From Streptomyces albofaciens JCM 4342 (GTDB lineage Bacteria > Actinomycetota > Actinomycetes > Streptomycetales > Streptomycetaceae), in contig NZ_PDCM01000001.1 of assembly GCF_008634025.1 (NCBI RefSeq), positions 4,496,501-4,560,500 of the forward strand: a stretch of DNA of 64,000 bases, given 5' to 3'. Every line of letters begins with the position of its first letter. The stretch's first letter is position 1. A program made the translations under genes and the position numbers. Positions 47,213 to 58,001 of the stretch are shown piece by piece. Below the pieces are notes generated by a model. The model did no database searches. It saw only the letters and a program-made list of their open reading frames with translations, and had not been told where the DNA came from.

Positions 47213-47629
47213 TCACTCGCCCAGCCGCGCCCGCTCCTCCTCGGTGAACAGCCGCGAGCGGATCAGGAAGCGCACCCCCTCCGGCGCTTCGAGTGAGAAG
47301 CCTCCGCCGCGCCCCGGCACGACATCCACCGTCAGGTGGGTGTGCCGCCAGCGCGCGAACTGCTCCGCCGACATCCAGAAGTCCACCGCCTCCGCCACCC
47401 CGGCCACGGACAGCCGCCCGAGCAGCACGTCCGACGCGCCCGTACGGAACTCGCCCGCCGGGTAGCACATCGGCGAGCTGCCGTCGCAGCACCCGCCGGA
47501 CTGGTGGAACATCAGCGGACCGTGCGCGGCGCGGAGCGTGCGGATCAGCTCCTCGGCCGCCGGGGTGAGCGCGATGCGCTCGGTGCGGTGTTCCGGGTCC
47601 CTGGCATGCGTGGTGTCCATGGCGTCCAT
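47213..47629 (-). CDS. DUF779 (AcoP-like) protein
   Basis: A 138-residue protein of the DUF779 family. The diagnostic segment is MFHQSGGCCDGSSPMCYPAGEF, with the paired and single cysteines that suggest metal binding, followed by DVLLG and FWMSAEQFARWRHTHLTVDVVPGRGGGFSLE. The family is usually encoded beside acetaldehyde/aldehyde dehydrogenases (hence AcoP). Here the neighbour in the same direction, 85 bp upstream, is a short-chain dehydrogenase, and no aldehyde dehydrogenase is in the window. ATG 47629 is chosen; an ATG at 47620 is also possible. Confidence 0.85.
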   Translation of the reverse strand: MDAMDTTHARDPEHRTERIALTPAAEELIRTLRAAHGPLMFHQSGGCCDGSSPMCYPAGEFRTGASDVLLGRLSVAGVAEAVDFWMSAEQFARWRHTHLTVDVVPGRGGGFSLEAPEGVRFLIRSRLFTEEERARLGE

Positions 47630-47714
47630 CAGGAGGGTCCCGCCTTCCCGGACGTGCGGCTGCTCATGTGCCACTCCTTCGCCGTCGGCCGTGCTCCTCA
47701 CCGTACGCGCGGGG

Positions 47715-48494
47715 TCAGTGGACGGACAGGCCGCCGTCCACGAACAGCGACTGCCCGGTGACGTACGCCGAGGCGCGGCTCGCCAGGAAGACCGCGGCGC
47801 CCGCGAAGTCGGAGGCGAGGCCGTTGCGCCCGACCATGGTGCGGGCGGCCAGCGCCGCCACCTGCTCCGGATCGGACGACAGACGGGTGTTCAGCGGGGT
47901 GGGGACGAAGCCGGGCACGAGCGTGTTGCAGGTGACGCCGTACGGGGACCACGCCTCGGCCTGGGAGCGGGCCAGCGACTCCAGCCCGCCCTTGGACACC
48001 CCGTACGCGCCGCTCCGGACGAACGCCCGGTGCGCCTGCTGGGACGTGACGTGGATGATCCGCCCGAAGCCCCGCTCGGCCATGCCGGGGCCGAACCGCT
48101 GCCCGAGCACGAAGGGCGCCTCCAGGTTCACCGCCATCGTGGTGTCCCACACCGCGTCGTCCAGCTCGCCCATCGGCGGCCGCAGGTTGACCCCGGCACA
48201 GTTGACGAGGATGTCGGGCTCACCGAAGATTCCGGCCGCCTCCTCGGCCGCCGCGCGCGTGGCCTCCCGGGTGCCGAGGTCGGCGCTCACCCAGGCGGCC
48301 CGGCCACCGTCGGCCGCCAACTCATCCGCGGTGGCGGCGAGTTCCGCCTCCCTGCGGGCCACGATCACGACGCTCGCGCCGGCGCGGGCGAGGGCACCGG
48401 TGACGGCCCGGCCGATGCCGGAACTGCCGCCGGTCACCACGGCGACCAGTCCGTCCAGCGAGAACAGGGACGAGAGATAGCTTTCCGAAGTCAT
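47715..48494 (-). CDS. Short-chain dehydrogenase/reductase
   Basis: A 259-residue classical SDR. NAD(P) motif VVTGGSSGIG at residues 19-28; ARRE after strand 2 suggests NADP preference; NAG-type motif is VNCAG at 97-101; catalytic S151, Y164 and K168 in the order VTSQQAH...YGVSKGG; PGFVPTPL follows. It ends GQSLFVDGGLSVH as in gluconate-5-dehydrogenase and related enzymes. It probably forms a transcription unit with the DUF779 gene downstream. Its substrate is not predictable. Confidence 0.9.
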   Translation of the reverse strand: MTSESYLSSLFSLDGLVAVVTGGSSGIGRAVTGALARAGASVVIVARREAELAATADELAADGGRAAWVSADLGTREATRAAAEEAAGIFGEPDILVNCAGVNLRPPMGELDDAVWDTTMAVNLEAPFVLGQRFGPGMAERGFGRIIHVTSQQAHRAFVRSGAYGVSKGGLESLARSQAEAWSPYGVTCNTLVPGFVPTPLNTRLSSDPEQVAALAARTMVGRNGLASDFAGAAVFLASRASAYVTGQSLFVDGGLSVH

Positions 48495-48577
48495 TGCCGC
48501 ACCCTAGACGGCAGGTCACGGGCCGCAGCGGCCGGGGCGGGGGCACGGACCGCGCACCGCGCGAGGCGCCCGCCTGA

Positions 48578-49363
48578 TCAGGGGGTGCCGTCTTCCGGAG
48601 GCACCCGCCCCGGCTCCACGAGCGCGGCCAGTCCGTCCAGTACGCGCCCGAGGCCGAACGTGAACGCGTGCTCCGGGTCGTACGCGCTGTGGTGCGCTTG
48701 CCCCGCGGCGCTGCCGATGCGGGCCGCGCGGGGATAGCGGGACGGATCGAAAACCGTGGCCAGGACCGGGGCGTGGGTGGCCCACCACTGTTCGTCGGTC
48801 AGTGCGCTGTCCCGGACCGCGGCGTGTGCCCGGAATTCCGCGCGGGCGACGGACTCCACGAAGCCGAGCAGGTACGTGAGCGCGGCGTCCGCCGTCACGT
48901 CGTCCAGGCCGAGCCCGTCGAAGGCGGCCAGTTCGTGTTCGTACTTGGCCATGACGCCGGGACCGAGCGGCGGGCGGGAGACCGGCAGTTCCGCCACCCA
49001 GGGATGGCGCCGGTACAGCGCGCGGTTCTCACGCGCGACCCCCTCCAGCCGGGCCCGCCACGGCATGCCGTCGTGCGCGCCGCGCGGCATCCGCAGATAC
49101 GCGGCGTCCAGCATCAGGTCGAGCAGCGCCGCCTTGCCCGGTACGTACGTGTAGAGCGTCATCGGTGTGACGCCGAGCCGCTGCGCGACGCCGCGCATGG
49201 TCAGCCCGTCCAGCCCGTCCGCGTCGGCGAGCGCGGTGGCGGCCTCGATGACGGCGTCGATGCTCAGCGCCTGCCGGGGGCCGCGCCGGGGCGGTCCGCT
49301 GCCGGGCTCCCGCCACAGCAGGCGCAGGGTGCGGGCCGCGTCGGCGCCCGGTTCGTCGGTCAT
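48578..49363 (-). CDS. TetR-family regulator
   Basis: A 261-residue repressor with helix-turn-helix ALSIDAVIEAATALADADGLDGLTMRGVAQRLGVTPMTLYTYVPGKAALLDLM and a TetR_C-like ligand domain (ENRALYRRHPWVAELPVSRPPLGPGVM...). The ATG at 49363 is preceded by GGGACAC. It is divergent from the UvrA-like resistance gene, and a pair of TACGCCGTA boxes lies between them, so it is probably the repressor of that gene and of itself. Confidence 0.88.
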   Translation of the reverse strand: MTDEPGADAARTLRLLWREPGSGPPRRGPRQALSIDAVIEAATALADADGLDGLTMRGVAQRLGVTPMTLYTYVPGKAALLDLMLDAAYLRMPRGAHDGMPWRARLEGVARENRALYRRHPWVAELPVSRPPLGPGVMAKYEHELAAFDGLGLDDVTADAALTYLLGFVESVARAEFRAHAAVRDSALTDEQWWATHAPVLATVFDPSRYPRAARIGSAAGQAHHSAYDPEHAFTFGLGRVLDGLAALVEPGRVPPEDGTP

Positions 49364-49410
49364 GTGTCCCGTCCTGTCCGCGTGCCCCTGTCCGCGGGGC
49401 GGTCGCCGTA

Positions 49411-49442
49411 ACTCTGTACGCCGTATAGAGTACGCCGTACGC
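49411..49442. promoter_or_regulatory. Repeated GTACGCCGTA operator between TetR and UvrA-like genes
   Basis: GTACGCCGTA occurs at 49416-49425 and 49430-49439 in direct orientation, and ACTCT/AGAGT arms (49411-49415, 49426-49430) make a short inverted repeat. It lies 48 bp from the TetR start. GTACGCCGTACGC here is identical to 44064-44076. Confidence 0.6.
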
Positions 49443-49564
49443 GGAAAGTGTGGCAGAGTACGGGGACGCCGTCGAGGCCGTGGCCGCCGCCCGCCCCGCC
49501 GCCGCTCCCTTTCCCGCCCGGCCGTCGCCGCCGGGCCGCCGTACGCGAGGAGAAGGAATCCCCC

Positions 49565-51850
<2,286 letters not shown>

Positions 51851-51896
51851 ATTCCGGGGCCGATGGCCGGGGGCGGTGCGTGAACGGAACACGTAA

Positions 51897-51950
51897 AGCA
51901 ACCAGTTGGACGCCACTGATGTCCCATCCGCGCCGTCCAACTGGTTGCGG
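51897..51950. terminator. Long inverted repeat after the UvrA-like gene
   Basis: A 15-bp perfect inverted repeat (51898-51912 with 51934-51948) with a 21-nt loop begins 48 bp after the stop. It is most likely a transcription terminator; an operator role cannot be excluded. Confidence 0.55.
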
Positions 51951-52184
51951 TTGACCCGGTTTTCGGGCCATCGCAGAGTGGAGCGACCGGTCCCGGAATC
52001 GCGGGAATTCAGCCGGTTGTATTCCGGTTCCGATGCGCCGCAGCCGATTCCGATGCGCAACCGCATCCGCATCCTGACGCGCATCCGGTCCCGATGTGAA
52101 GGGCGCGGTTTTCCATCGCGTGCGTCGGCACGGCTTTCCCGGTCCTTCCGGAAGCCCGCGCATCGCCGATTCGAGGGGGTAAGG

Positions 52185-52439
52185 ATGAACGGTCAGGTTC
52201 GTCCGGGTCCGGCATTTCCCGGCCCGGGAAAACTCCCCGCCCGTTTCCCCACCCCTCGCCGCGCCTTTCCCCGCCCGTACACCACGGGCCGAACCGACTC
52301 GGCGCCGGCCAACGGCCTCCCTCCGTCCGGGGCCGGCGCCGTCCACGAGGTGCGCGGCCACCTCGTATCCGCCGCCGTCGCCGCGCTCCGCCAGGGCGGC
52401 GGCCCGCAGCCGACGACGGAGAAAGGGGTACCGGGATGA
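52185..52439 (+). CDS. Short ORF translationally coupled to the first P450
   Basis: An 84-codon frame (MNGQVRPGPAFPGPGKLPA...) with a strong start signal (GAGGGGGTAAGG next to ATG) whose TGA overlaps the ATG of the P450 gene (ATGA, 52436-52439). The product is Pro/Gly/Arg-rich in its first 50 residues and ends VHEVRGHLVSAAVAALRQGGGPQ. I recognise no family. It may be a small partner protein or a leader peptide that couples ribosomes into the P450 gene. The coupling is the main reason to believe it. Confidence 0.45.
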   Translation: MNGQVRPGPAFPGPGKLPARFPTPRRAFPRPYTTGRTDSAPANGLPPSGAGAVHEVRGHLVSAAVAALRQGGGPQPTTEKGVPG

Positions 52440-53665
52440 CGCAGCCGGACACCAGGACGAGCCGGCCGGACGCCCGTCCGGCCCACCCCGAGCAGACGCC
52501 CGCCCACCTCCGGCGGGACCGCTTCGATCCGGTACCCGAACTCCGGCGGCAGGTCCGGGAGGCACCGCTCGTGGTGGCCGACGTCGAGTTCGGGATCTTC
52601 GGCCGGGTGAAGTGGGTGGCCACCGGTGAGGCCGAGGTACGGGAGGTACTGGGCGACCAGAAACGTTTCAGCAACCGGCTGCCCGACGACGAGGGGGAGA
52701 AGTCCGGAACCCCCGCCGCACCCGGCAACCTCCTGCAGTGCGATCCGCCCGACCACACCCGCCTCCGCCGCATGGTGGCACCGGAGTTCACGGCGCGGCG
52801 GACCCGGCGGCTGGAGCCGCGCATCACCGCGATCGTCGAAGAGAGCCTGGACATCATGGAGCGCGTCGGGCCGCCGGCCGACTTCATGCGGAACTTCGCC
52901 TGGCCCGTGGCGGGGCTGATCACCTGCGAGCTGCTGGGCATTCCCCGCGACGACCGGGCGGAACTGGCCCGCTACCTCGACATCTCCCAGGACGAGTCCG
53001 CGCCCCCGGAACAGCAGGCGGCCGTCGGCAAGGCCTACTGGGCGTACATGACGCGGCTCGCCAAGCGGCAGCGCCGCAGCCCCGGCGACGGCCTCTTCGG
53101 CCACGTGGTGCGCGAACACGGCGCGGACATCAGCGACGACGAACTGGCCGGTGTCGGCGCGACCTTCGTGTCCGACGGCTTCCTCCAGGTCTCCAGCATG
53201 CTGGGGCTGGGCGCGCTGGCGCTGCTGGACCACCCCGGCCAGCTCCGGCTGCTGCGGGAGCGGCCGGAGCTGATCGACCGGGCCGTGGAGGAACTGCTGC
53301 GCTACGTCACCGTCATCCACACCGTCTCGCCCCGCACCGCCCTGGAGGACGTGACCATCGGGGACCAGGTGATCAAGGCGGGCGAGATGGTGGCGTGCTC
53401 GCTGTTCGCCGTCAACCGGGCGCAGGGCGGGCGCGAGGCGGACGCGTTCGACATCACCCGCGAGTGTGCCCCGCACATGGCCTTCGGCCACGGCATGCAC
53501 CACTGCGTCGCCGCGCCGCTGGTCAAGCTGGAGATGCGCATCGCCTACCCGGCGCTGCTGCGCCGGTTCCCCGCGCTGCGGCCGGCGGTGGCGCCGGACG
53601 GGATCCGCTTCCGGTCCGCGCAGACGCGGCAGTTCAGCCTGGACGCGCTGCCCGTCGGCTGGTGA
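52436..53665 (+). CDS. Cytochrome P450 with atypical I-helix
   Basis: A 409-residue soluble bacterial P450. The heme motif is FGHGMHHCVAAPL with thiolate C357, where the usual Gly two residues after Cys is Ala. The ExxR motif is EELLRYV. The I-helix reads ATFVSDGFLQVSSML: the conserved acid-alcohol (E/D-T) pair of AGxxT is replaced by L-Q, which is unusual and suggests either substrate-assisted oxygen activation or a changed function. Substrate-access regions DPPDHTRLRRMVAPEF are normal. It is followed after 48 bp by a second P450 in the same operon. Tailoring of a secondary metabolite is likely. Confidence 0.88.
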   Translation: MTQPDTRTSRPDARPAHPEQTPAHLRRDRFDPVPELRRQVREAPLVVADVEFGIFGRVKWVATGEAEVREVLGDQKRFSNRLPDDEGEKSGTPAAPGNLLQCDPPDHTRLRRMVAPEFTARRTRRLEPRITAIVEESLDIMERVGPPADFMRNFAWPVAGLITCELLGIPRDDRAELARYLDISQDESAPPEQQAAVGKAYWAYMTRLAKRQRRSPGDGLFGHVVREHGADISDDELAGVGATFVSDGFLQVSSMLGLGALALLDHPGQLRLLRERPELIDRAVEELLRYVTVIHTVSPRTALEDVTIGDQVIKAGEMVACSLFAVNRAQGGREADAFDITRECAPHMAFGHGMHHCVAAPLVKLEMRIAYPALLRRFPALRPAVAPDGIRFRSAQTRQFSLDALPVGW

Positions 53666-53713
53666 GGGCTCCGGCTGCGGAAGGTCCCGGCCGCTGACGA
53701 TCGAGGAGACAAC

Positions 53714-54928
53714 ATGCCGCAGGACACCTCGCACCGGTTCGAACGGGCGCCCAGGGCCGCCTTCGGCCCCGACGCCTACACCCGCGAGCTGCACGGGAAA
53801 GCGCCGATCAGCAAGGTCGAGATAGGCCCGATACGCGACTCGGACGCCGGCCGCGCGTCGGTCTGGCTGGTCACCGGCTACCACGAGGTGCGCCAGGTCC
53901 TCGGCGACCACGTACGGTTCGGCAACGGCTTCGCCTCCGGCCCGGTGTACGGGACCCCGAGCCGCTTCCGGCCGCCGGAGGTCGTCGGGCACCTGATGGA
54001 CTACGACCCGCCCGAGCACACCCGTCTGCGCCGGATGCTGACCCCGGCGTTCACGGTCCGGCGGATGCGGCAGCTGGAACCCCGTATCGAAGCGGTCGTG
54101 GCGCGGTGCCTGGACGGTGTGGCCAAGGCCGGGCAGCCCGCCGACCTCGTGGAACGGTTCGCCCGCCCGGTCTCGGGCGAGGCGCTGTGCGAACTGCTCG
54201 GGGTGCCGCGCGACGACCGTACGGACTTCGTCCGCCGCGTCCAGTGGCAGCTCGAACAGGACCGGCCGCGCAGGCAGCGGGCCGACGCCGGCGAGTCGTA
54301 CCTGCGCTACCTGGGCGCCATGGTGCGCCGCCGGCGCAAGGACCCCGACGACAGCTTCATCGGAACGCTCGTACGCGAGCACGGCGACCACATCACCGAC
54401 GAGGAGCTGCGCGGCGTCTGCGGCGTGATGATGCTCGCCGGGCTCGACAACGTGTCCGGCATGATCAGTCTGGGCATCCTCGTCCTGCTCCAGCACCCGG
54501 ACCAGCTCGCCGCGCTGCGCGCCGGCCCCGCGTCCGCGGACCGTGTCGTGGAGGAACTGCTGCGCTACCTGTCGGTGGCCCACGCGCCGCAGCGGCGGAT
54601 CGCCCTGGAGGACGTCACCGTGGCGGGCCAGGTGATCAAAAAGGGCGAGCAGGTCCTGTGCTCGCTCCAGATGGCCAACCGCGACCCGGCCTTCCTCCCG
54701 GATCCCGACCGCTTCGACGCCACCCGCGACCCCGCACCCCACGTCGCCTTCGGCCACGGCATCCACCACTGCATCGGCGCCGCGATGTCCAGGATGGAAC
54801 TGCGCATCGCCTACCGCGCCCTGTGGAACCGCTTTCCCGGGCTGCGGCCGGCCGTCCCCGTGGAGGAGATCGCGTACCGGACCAACGCGGTGGCGGACGG
54901 GGTGGTGGAGCTGCCGGTGGAGTGGTGA
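53714..54928 (+). CDS. Cytochrome P450
   Basis: A 404-residue P450. Heme motif FGHGIHHCIGAAM with C353, ExxR motif EELLRYL, and YDPPEHTRLRRMLTPAF. In the I-helix the motif is MLAGLDNVSGMI: the acid is kept (Asp) but the Thr is Asn. ATG 53714 has CGAGGAGA 6 bases upstream. Pairwise it resembles the preceding P450 throughout, so the two arose by duplication. No ferredoxin or ferredoxin reductase gene is adjacent, so electrons come from elsewhere. Confidence 0.9.
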   Translation: MPQDTSHRFERAPRAAFGPDAYTRELHGKAPISKVEIGPIRDSDAGRASVWLVTGYHEVRQVLGDHVRFGNGFASGPVYGTPSRFRPPEVVGHLMDYDPPEHTRLRRMLTPAFTVRRMRQLEPRIEAVVARCLDGVAKAGQPADLVERFARPVSGEALCELLGVPRDDRTDFVRRVQWQLEQDRPRRQRADAGESYLRYLGAMVRRRRKDPDDSFIGTLVREHGDHITDEELRGVCGVMMLAGLDNVSGMISLGILVLLQHPDQLAALRAGPASADRVVEELLRYLSVAHAPQRRIALEDVTVAGQVIKKGEQVLCSLQMANRDPAFLPDPDRFDATRDPAPHVAFGHGIHHCIGAAMSRMELRIAYRALWNRFPGLRPAVPVEEIAYRTNAVADGVVELPVEW

Positions 54929-55006
54929 CGCGTGCTCCGCGCCCGCCGCTCGGCGTCCCGGCCGCCGGCCGGGTGACCCGCGTCTCACCTGCCCGGGGCC
55001 GCTTGC

Positions 55007-55026
55007 CTATGCAACTCGTTGCATAG
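55007..55026. promoter_or_regulatory. PadR operator palindrome
   Basis: CTATGCAACTCGTTGCATAG is a 20-bp palindrome with 9-bp arms and a 2-bp centre, ending 12 bp before the PadR start codon. PadR proteins bind ATGCAA/TTGCAT-type palindromes, so autoregulation is very likely. Confidence 0.75.
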
Positions 55027-55038
55027 CAGGATCGGGGT

Positions 55039-55596
55039 ATGGCGCTCGAACACGCGATCCTCGTCTCCCTGCTGGAGAAGCCCGGCTCCGGCTATGAGCT
55101 GGCCCGGCGGTTCGAGCGGTCCATCGGCTACTTCTGGACCGCCACCCACCAGCAGATCTACCGCGTCCTCAAGCGCATGGAGAACGACGGCTGGGTGGAT
55201 GTCCGCGAGGTCCCGCAGCAGGCGCGGCCGGACAAGAAGGAGTACTCCGTCGCCGCCCTCGGCCGCGACGCCCTGTCCCGGTGGCTGCACGAGCCGATCG
55301 AGCCCGAGAGCGTACGGCACGACCTCGCCGTGAAGATCCGCGGCGCGGCCTTCGACGACCCGGCCGCGCTGATCCGCGAGGTCGAACGGCACCACCGGGC
55401 GCACACCGACCGGCTCGCGCACTACCTCGCGGGGGAGCGGCGCGACTTCACCGGCCCCGAAGCACCCGCGGCGCCCGATGCCGGGCAGCAGCTCCAGCAC
55501 GTCGTCCTGCGCGGCGGCATCGCGTACGAGCGGATGACGATCGCCTGGCTGGAGGACGTGCTCGCCACGCTCCACCGCCTGCGGAGCGAGGGGTGA
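55039..55596 (+). CDS. PadR-family transcriptional regulator
   Basis: A 185-residue repressor: MALEHAILVSLLEKPGSGYELARRFERSIGYFWTATHQQIYRVLKRMENDGWV is the PadR winged helix, followed by EYSVAALGRDALSRWL and a C-terminal helical dimerisation domain (PadR_C type; REVERHHRAHTDRLAHYL). It lies 130 bp upstream of the acyl-CoA dehydrogenase in the same direction and probably controls it. Confidence 0.9.
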   Translation: MALEHAILVSLLEKPGSGYELARRFERSIGYFWTATHQQIYRVLKRMENDGWVDVREVPQQARPDKKEYSVAALGRDALSRWLHEPIEPESVRHDLAVKIRGAAFDDPAALIREVERHHRAHTDRLAHYLAGERRDFTGPEAPAAPDAGQQLQHVVLRGGIAYERMTIAWLEDVLATLHRLRSEG

Positions 55597-55726
55597 GGGC
55601 CGGACCGTCCGCGCCGGCCGGCCGCACGTCCCGGCGCGCGCCCGGCGGTCCGTAGCGCACCCGCCCCCGCCCCCGTACACCCCAGCTTCCTCCCCGACCC
55701 TCACCCGACCCCGAAAGGCGCGTCCC

Positions 55727-57448
55727 ATGGCCGACCCGCTGCTCTTCAACCCCCGCACCTACGACCCGGCGCACTTCGACCCCGAGACCCGCAGGCTGCT
55801 GCGCGCCACCGTCGACTGGTTCGAGGACCGCGGCAAGCGCAAGCTGATCGAGGACTACCGCTCGCGGGCCTGGCTGGCCGACTTCCTCGCGTTCGCGGCG
55901 AAGGAGAAGCTGTTCGCCACCTTCCTCACCCCGGCCTCCGCCGCCGACGGCCACCCGGAGAAGCGCTGGGACACCGCCCGCATCGCCGCCCTCAACGAGA
56001 TCTTCGGCTTCTACGGCCTCGACTACTGGTACGCCTGGCAGGTCACCATCCTCGGCCTCGGCCCGGTCTGGCAGAGCGACAACACCGCCGCCCGCGCCCG
56101 GGCGGCCGAACTCCTCGACCAGGGTGAGGTGTTCGCGTTCGGGCTCTCCGAGAAGGCGCACGGCGCCGACATCTACAGCACCGACATGCTGCTGGAGCCC
56201 GACGGCGACGGCGGCTTCCGCGCGAGCGGTGCCAAGTACTACATCGGCAACGGCAACGCCGCCGGACTCGTCTCCGTCTTCGGCCGCCGCACCGACATCG
56301 AGGGCCCGGACGGCTACGTCTTCTTCGCCGCCGACAGCCGCCACCCGGCGTACCGCCTGGTGAAGAACGTCGTCGACTCCTCCAAGTACGTCAGCGAGTT
56401 CCGCCTCGACGACTACCCCGTCGGCCCGGACGACGTCCTGCACACCGGCCGCGCCGCCTTCGACGCCGCGCTGAACACCGTCAACGTCGGCAAGTTCAAC
56501 CTCTGCACCGCCTCCATAGGCATCTGCGAGCACGCGATGTACGAGGCCGTCACCCACGCCCACAACCGCATCCTGTACGGCCGTCCCGTCACCGCTTTCC
56601 CGCACGTGCGCCGCGAGCTGACCGACGCCTACGTGCGCCTGGCCGGGATGAAGCTGTTCAGCGACCGCGCCGTGGACTACTTCCGCTCCGCCGGGCCCGA
56701 CGACCGCCGCTACCTGCTCTTCAACCCGATGACGAAGATGAAGGTGACCACCGAGGGTGAGAAGGTCATCGACCTCATGTGGGACGTCATCGCCGCCAAG
56801 GGATTCGAGAAGGACACCTACTTCGCCCAGGCCGCCACCGAGATCCGGGGGCTGCCGAAGCTGGAGGGCACGGTCCACGTCAACCTCGCGCTGATCCTGA
56901 AGTTCCTGGGCAACCACCTGCTGAACCCGGCCGCGTACGAGCCCGTGCCCACCCGCCTGGACGCGGCCGACGACGCGTTCCTCTTCCGCCAGGGCCCGGC
57001 CCGCGGCCTGGGATCCGTGCGGTTCCACGACTGGCGCCCCGCCTTCGACGCGTACGCCGCGCTGCCCAACGTCGCGCGCTTCCGCGAACAGGCGGACGCG
57101 CTGTGCGAGTTCGTCACCACCGCCGCGCCCGACGAGCAGCAGAGCCGCGACCTCGACCTGCTGCTCGCCGTCGGCCAGCTCTTCGCGCTGGTCGTGCACG
57201 GCCAGCTGATCCTGGAACAGGCCCGCCTGACCGGCCTGGACGAGGACGTCCTGGACGAGCTGTTCGCCGTCCTCGTCCGGGACTTCTCCGCGTACGCCGT
57301 CGAACTGCACGGCAAGGACTCCGCCACCGACGCCCAGCAGCGCTGGGCCCTGGCCGCGGTCCGCCGCCCGGTCGTCGACGAGGCCCGCTCGGCCCGCGTC
57401 TGGGAGCGCGTGGAGGCGCTGTCCGGGACGTACGAGATGGCGCCGTAG
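55727..57448 (+). CDS. Acyl-CoA dehydrogenase family protein
   Basis: A 573-residue flavoprotein, longer than the usual 380-residue acyl-CoA dehydrogenases and with an extended C-terminus (residues 400-573), as in some actinobacterial FadE-type enzymes and acyl-CoA oxidases. FAFGLSEKAHGADIYSTD and KYYIGNGNAAGLVSVFGR are the FAD/acyl-CoA middle-domain motifs; the helical domain has FNLCTASIGICEHAMYEAVTHAHNRILYGRPVTAFPHVR. It would oxidise an acyl-CoA or acyl-carrier thioester at C2-C3. ATG 55727 has CGAAAGG upstream. The PadR gene before it is the likely regulator; a long hairpin follows. Confidence 0.87.
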   Translation: MADPLLFNPRTYDPAHFDPETRRLLRATVDWFEDRGKRKLIEDYRSRAWLADFLAFAAKEKLFATFLTPASAADGHPEKRWDTARIAALNEIFGFYGLDYWYAWQVTILGLGPVWQSDNTAARARAAELLDQGEVFAFGLSEKAHGADIYSTDMLLEPDGDGGFRASGAKYYIGNGNAAGLVSVFGRRTDIEGPDGYVFFAADSRHPAYRLVKNVVDSSKYVSEFRLDDYPVGPDDVLHTGRAAFDAALNTVNVGKFNLCTASIGICEHAMYEAVTHAHNRILYGRPVTAFPHVRRELTDAYVRLAGMKLFSDRAVDYFRSAGPDDRRYLLFNPMTKMKVTTEGEKVIDLMWDVIAAKGFEKDTYFAQAATEIRGLPKLEGTVHVNLALILKFLGNHLLNPAAYEPVPTRLDAADDAFLFRQGPARGLGSVRFHDWRPAFDAYAALPNVARFREQADALCEFVTTAAPDEQQSRDLDLLLAVGQLFALVVHGQLILEQARLTGLDEDVLDELFAVLVRDFSAYAVELHGKDSATDAQQRWALAAVRRPVVDEARSARVWERVEALSGTYEMAP

Positions 57449-57461
57449 CACCGCGGGGGAG

Positions 57462-57503
57462 CGGCCCCGCCCGTACGTCGGATACTCGACGTGGGCGGGG
57501 CCG
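57462..57503 (+). terminator. Hairpin terminator after the acyl-CoA dehydrogenase gene
   Basis: An 11-bp perfect outer stem (57462-57472 with 57493-57503) continues, after a 2-nt bulge, into a 6-bp inner stem (57475-57480 with 57487-57492). Confidence 0.7.
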
Positions 57504-57553
57504 TCATCGTGGACGGGGCCGACGGGCATCCGTGACCAGGGAGGTGGACGATC

Positions 57554-57865
57554 GTGACCGAGGCGATCCGAGGGTGGATCCTGACCCACCGCGCGCGCCC
57601 GTTCCTGGAGCTGCTGTCGCGCTATGCCGGGTACGACTTCGACGCGACGGACTGGGCCGCCGTCGAGGCCGGCGTGAAGGCCACCGACGCCGCGGACGCC
57701 GACGGCTGGTACTCGTACCCGCTCGTCGGCCGCTGCGACACCCTGGAAGTGCGGCTGGCGAACACCGTCGGCGGCGACGAGCTGTCGGTGGTCATCGTGG
57801 GGGCGGGGACGTACGAGATGTGTCTGCGCGCCGACACGCTGCTGACGGCGTTCGCCACGGATTGA
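57554..57865 (+). CDS. Small hypothetical protein
   Basis: A 103-residue soluble protein (VTEAIRGWILTHRARPFLELLSRYAGYDFDATDWAAVEAGV...). The GTG start at 57554 has GGAGGTGG 7 bases upstream. The C-terminal half is predicted beta-rich (DTLEVRLANTVGGDELSVVIVGAGTYEM). No signal peptide and no recognised family. It lies after the terminator of the acyl-CoA dehydrogenase and so is probably expressed independently. Confidence 0.7.
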   Translation: MTEAIRGWILTHRARPFLELLSRYAGYDFDATDWAAVEAGVKATDAADADGWYSYPLVGRCDTLEVRLANTVGGDELSVVIVGAGTYEMCLRADTLLTAFATD

Positions 57866-58001
57866 GGCGGGCCCGGTGCGGGCCTCACGGGCGAGTTTTG
57901 GTCAAAGTTTTCCCGAACCCCGCGTTTCACGTGGGTATCCGGCATGCTCAGCACCACCAGGGCGGCCGTGGGGGGCGCCCGCAGAGCAAGGGGGAATTCC
58001 A

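Noticed and set aside
51898..51948. Inverted repeat as the end of an insertion sequence.
   Set aside because: There is no transposase and no partner repeat; a terminator after the UvrA-like gene explains it better.
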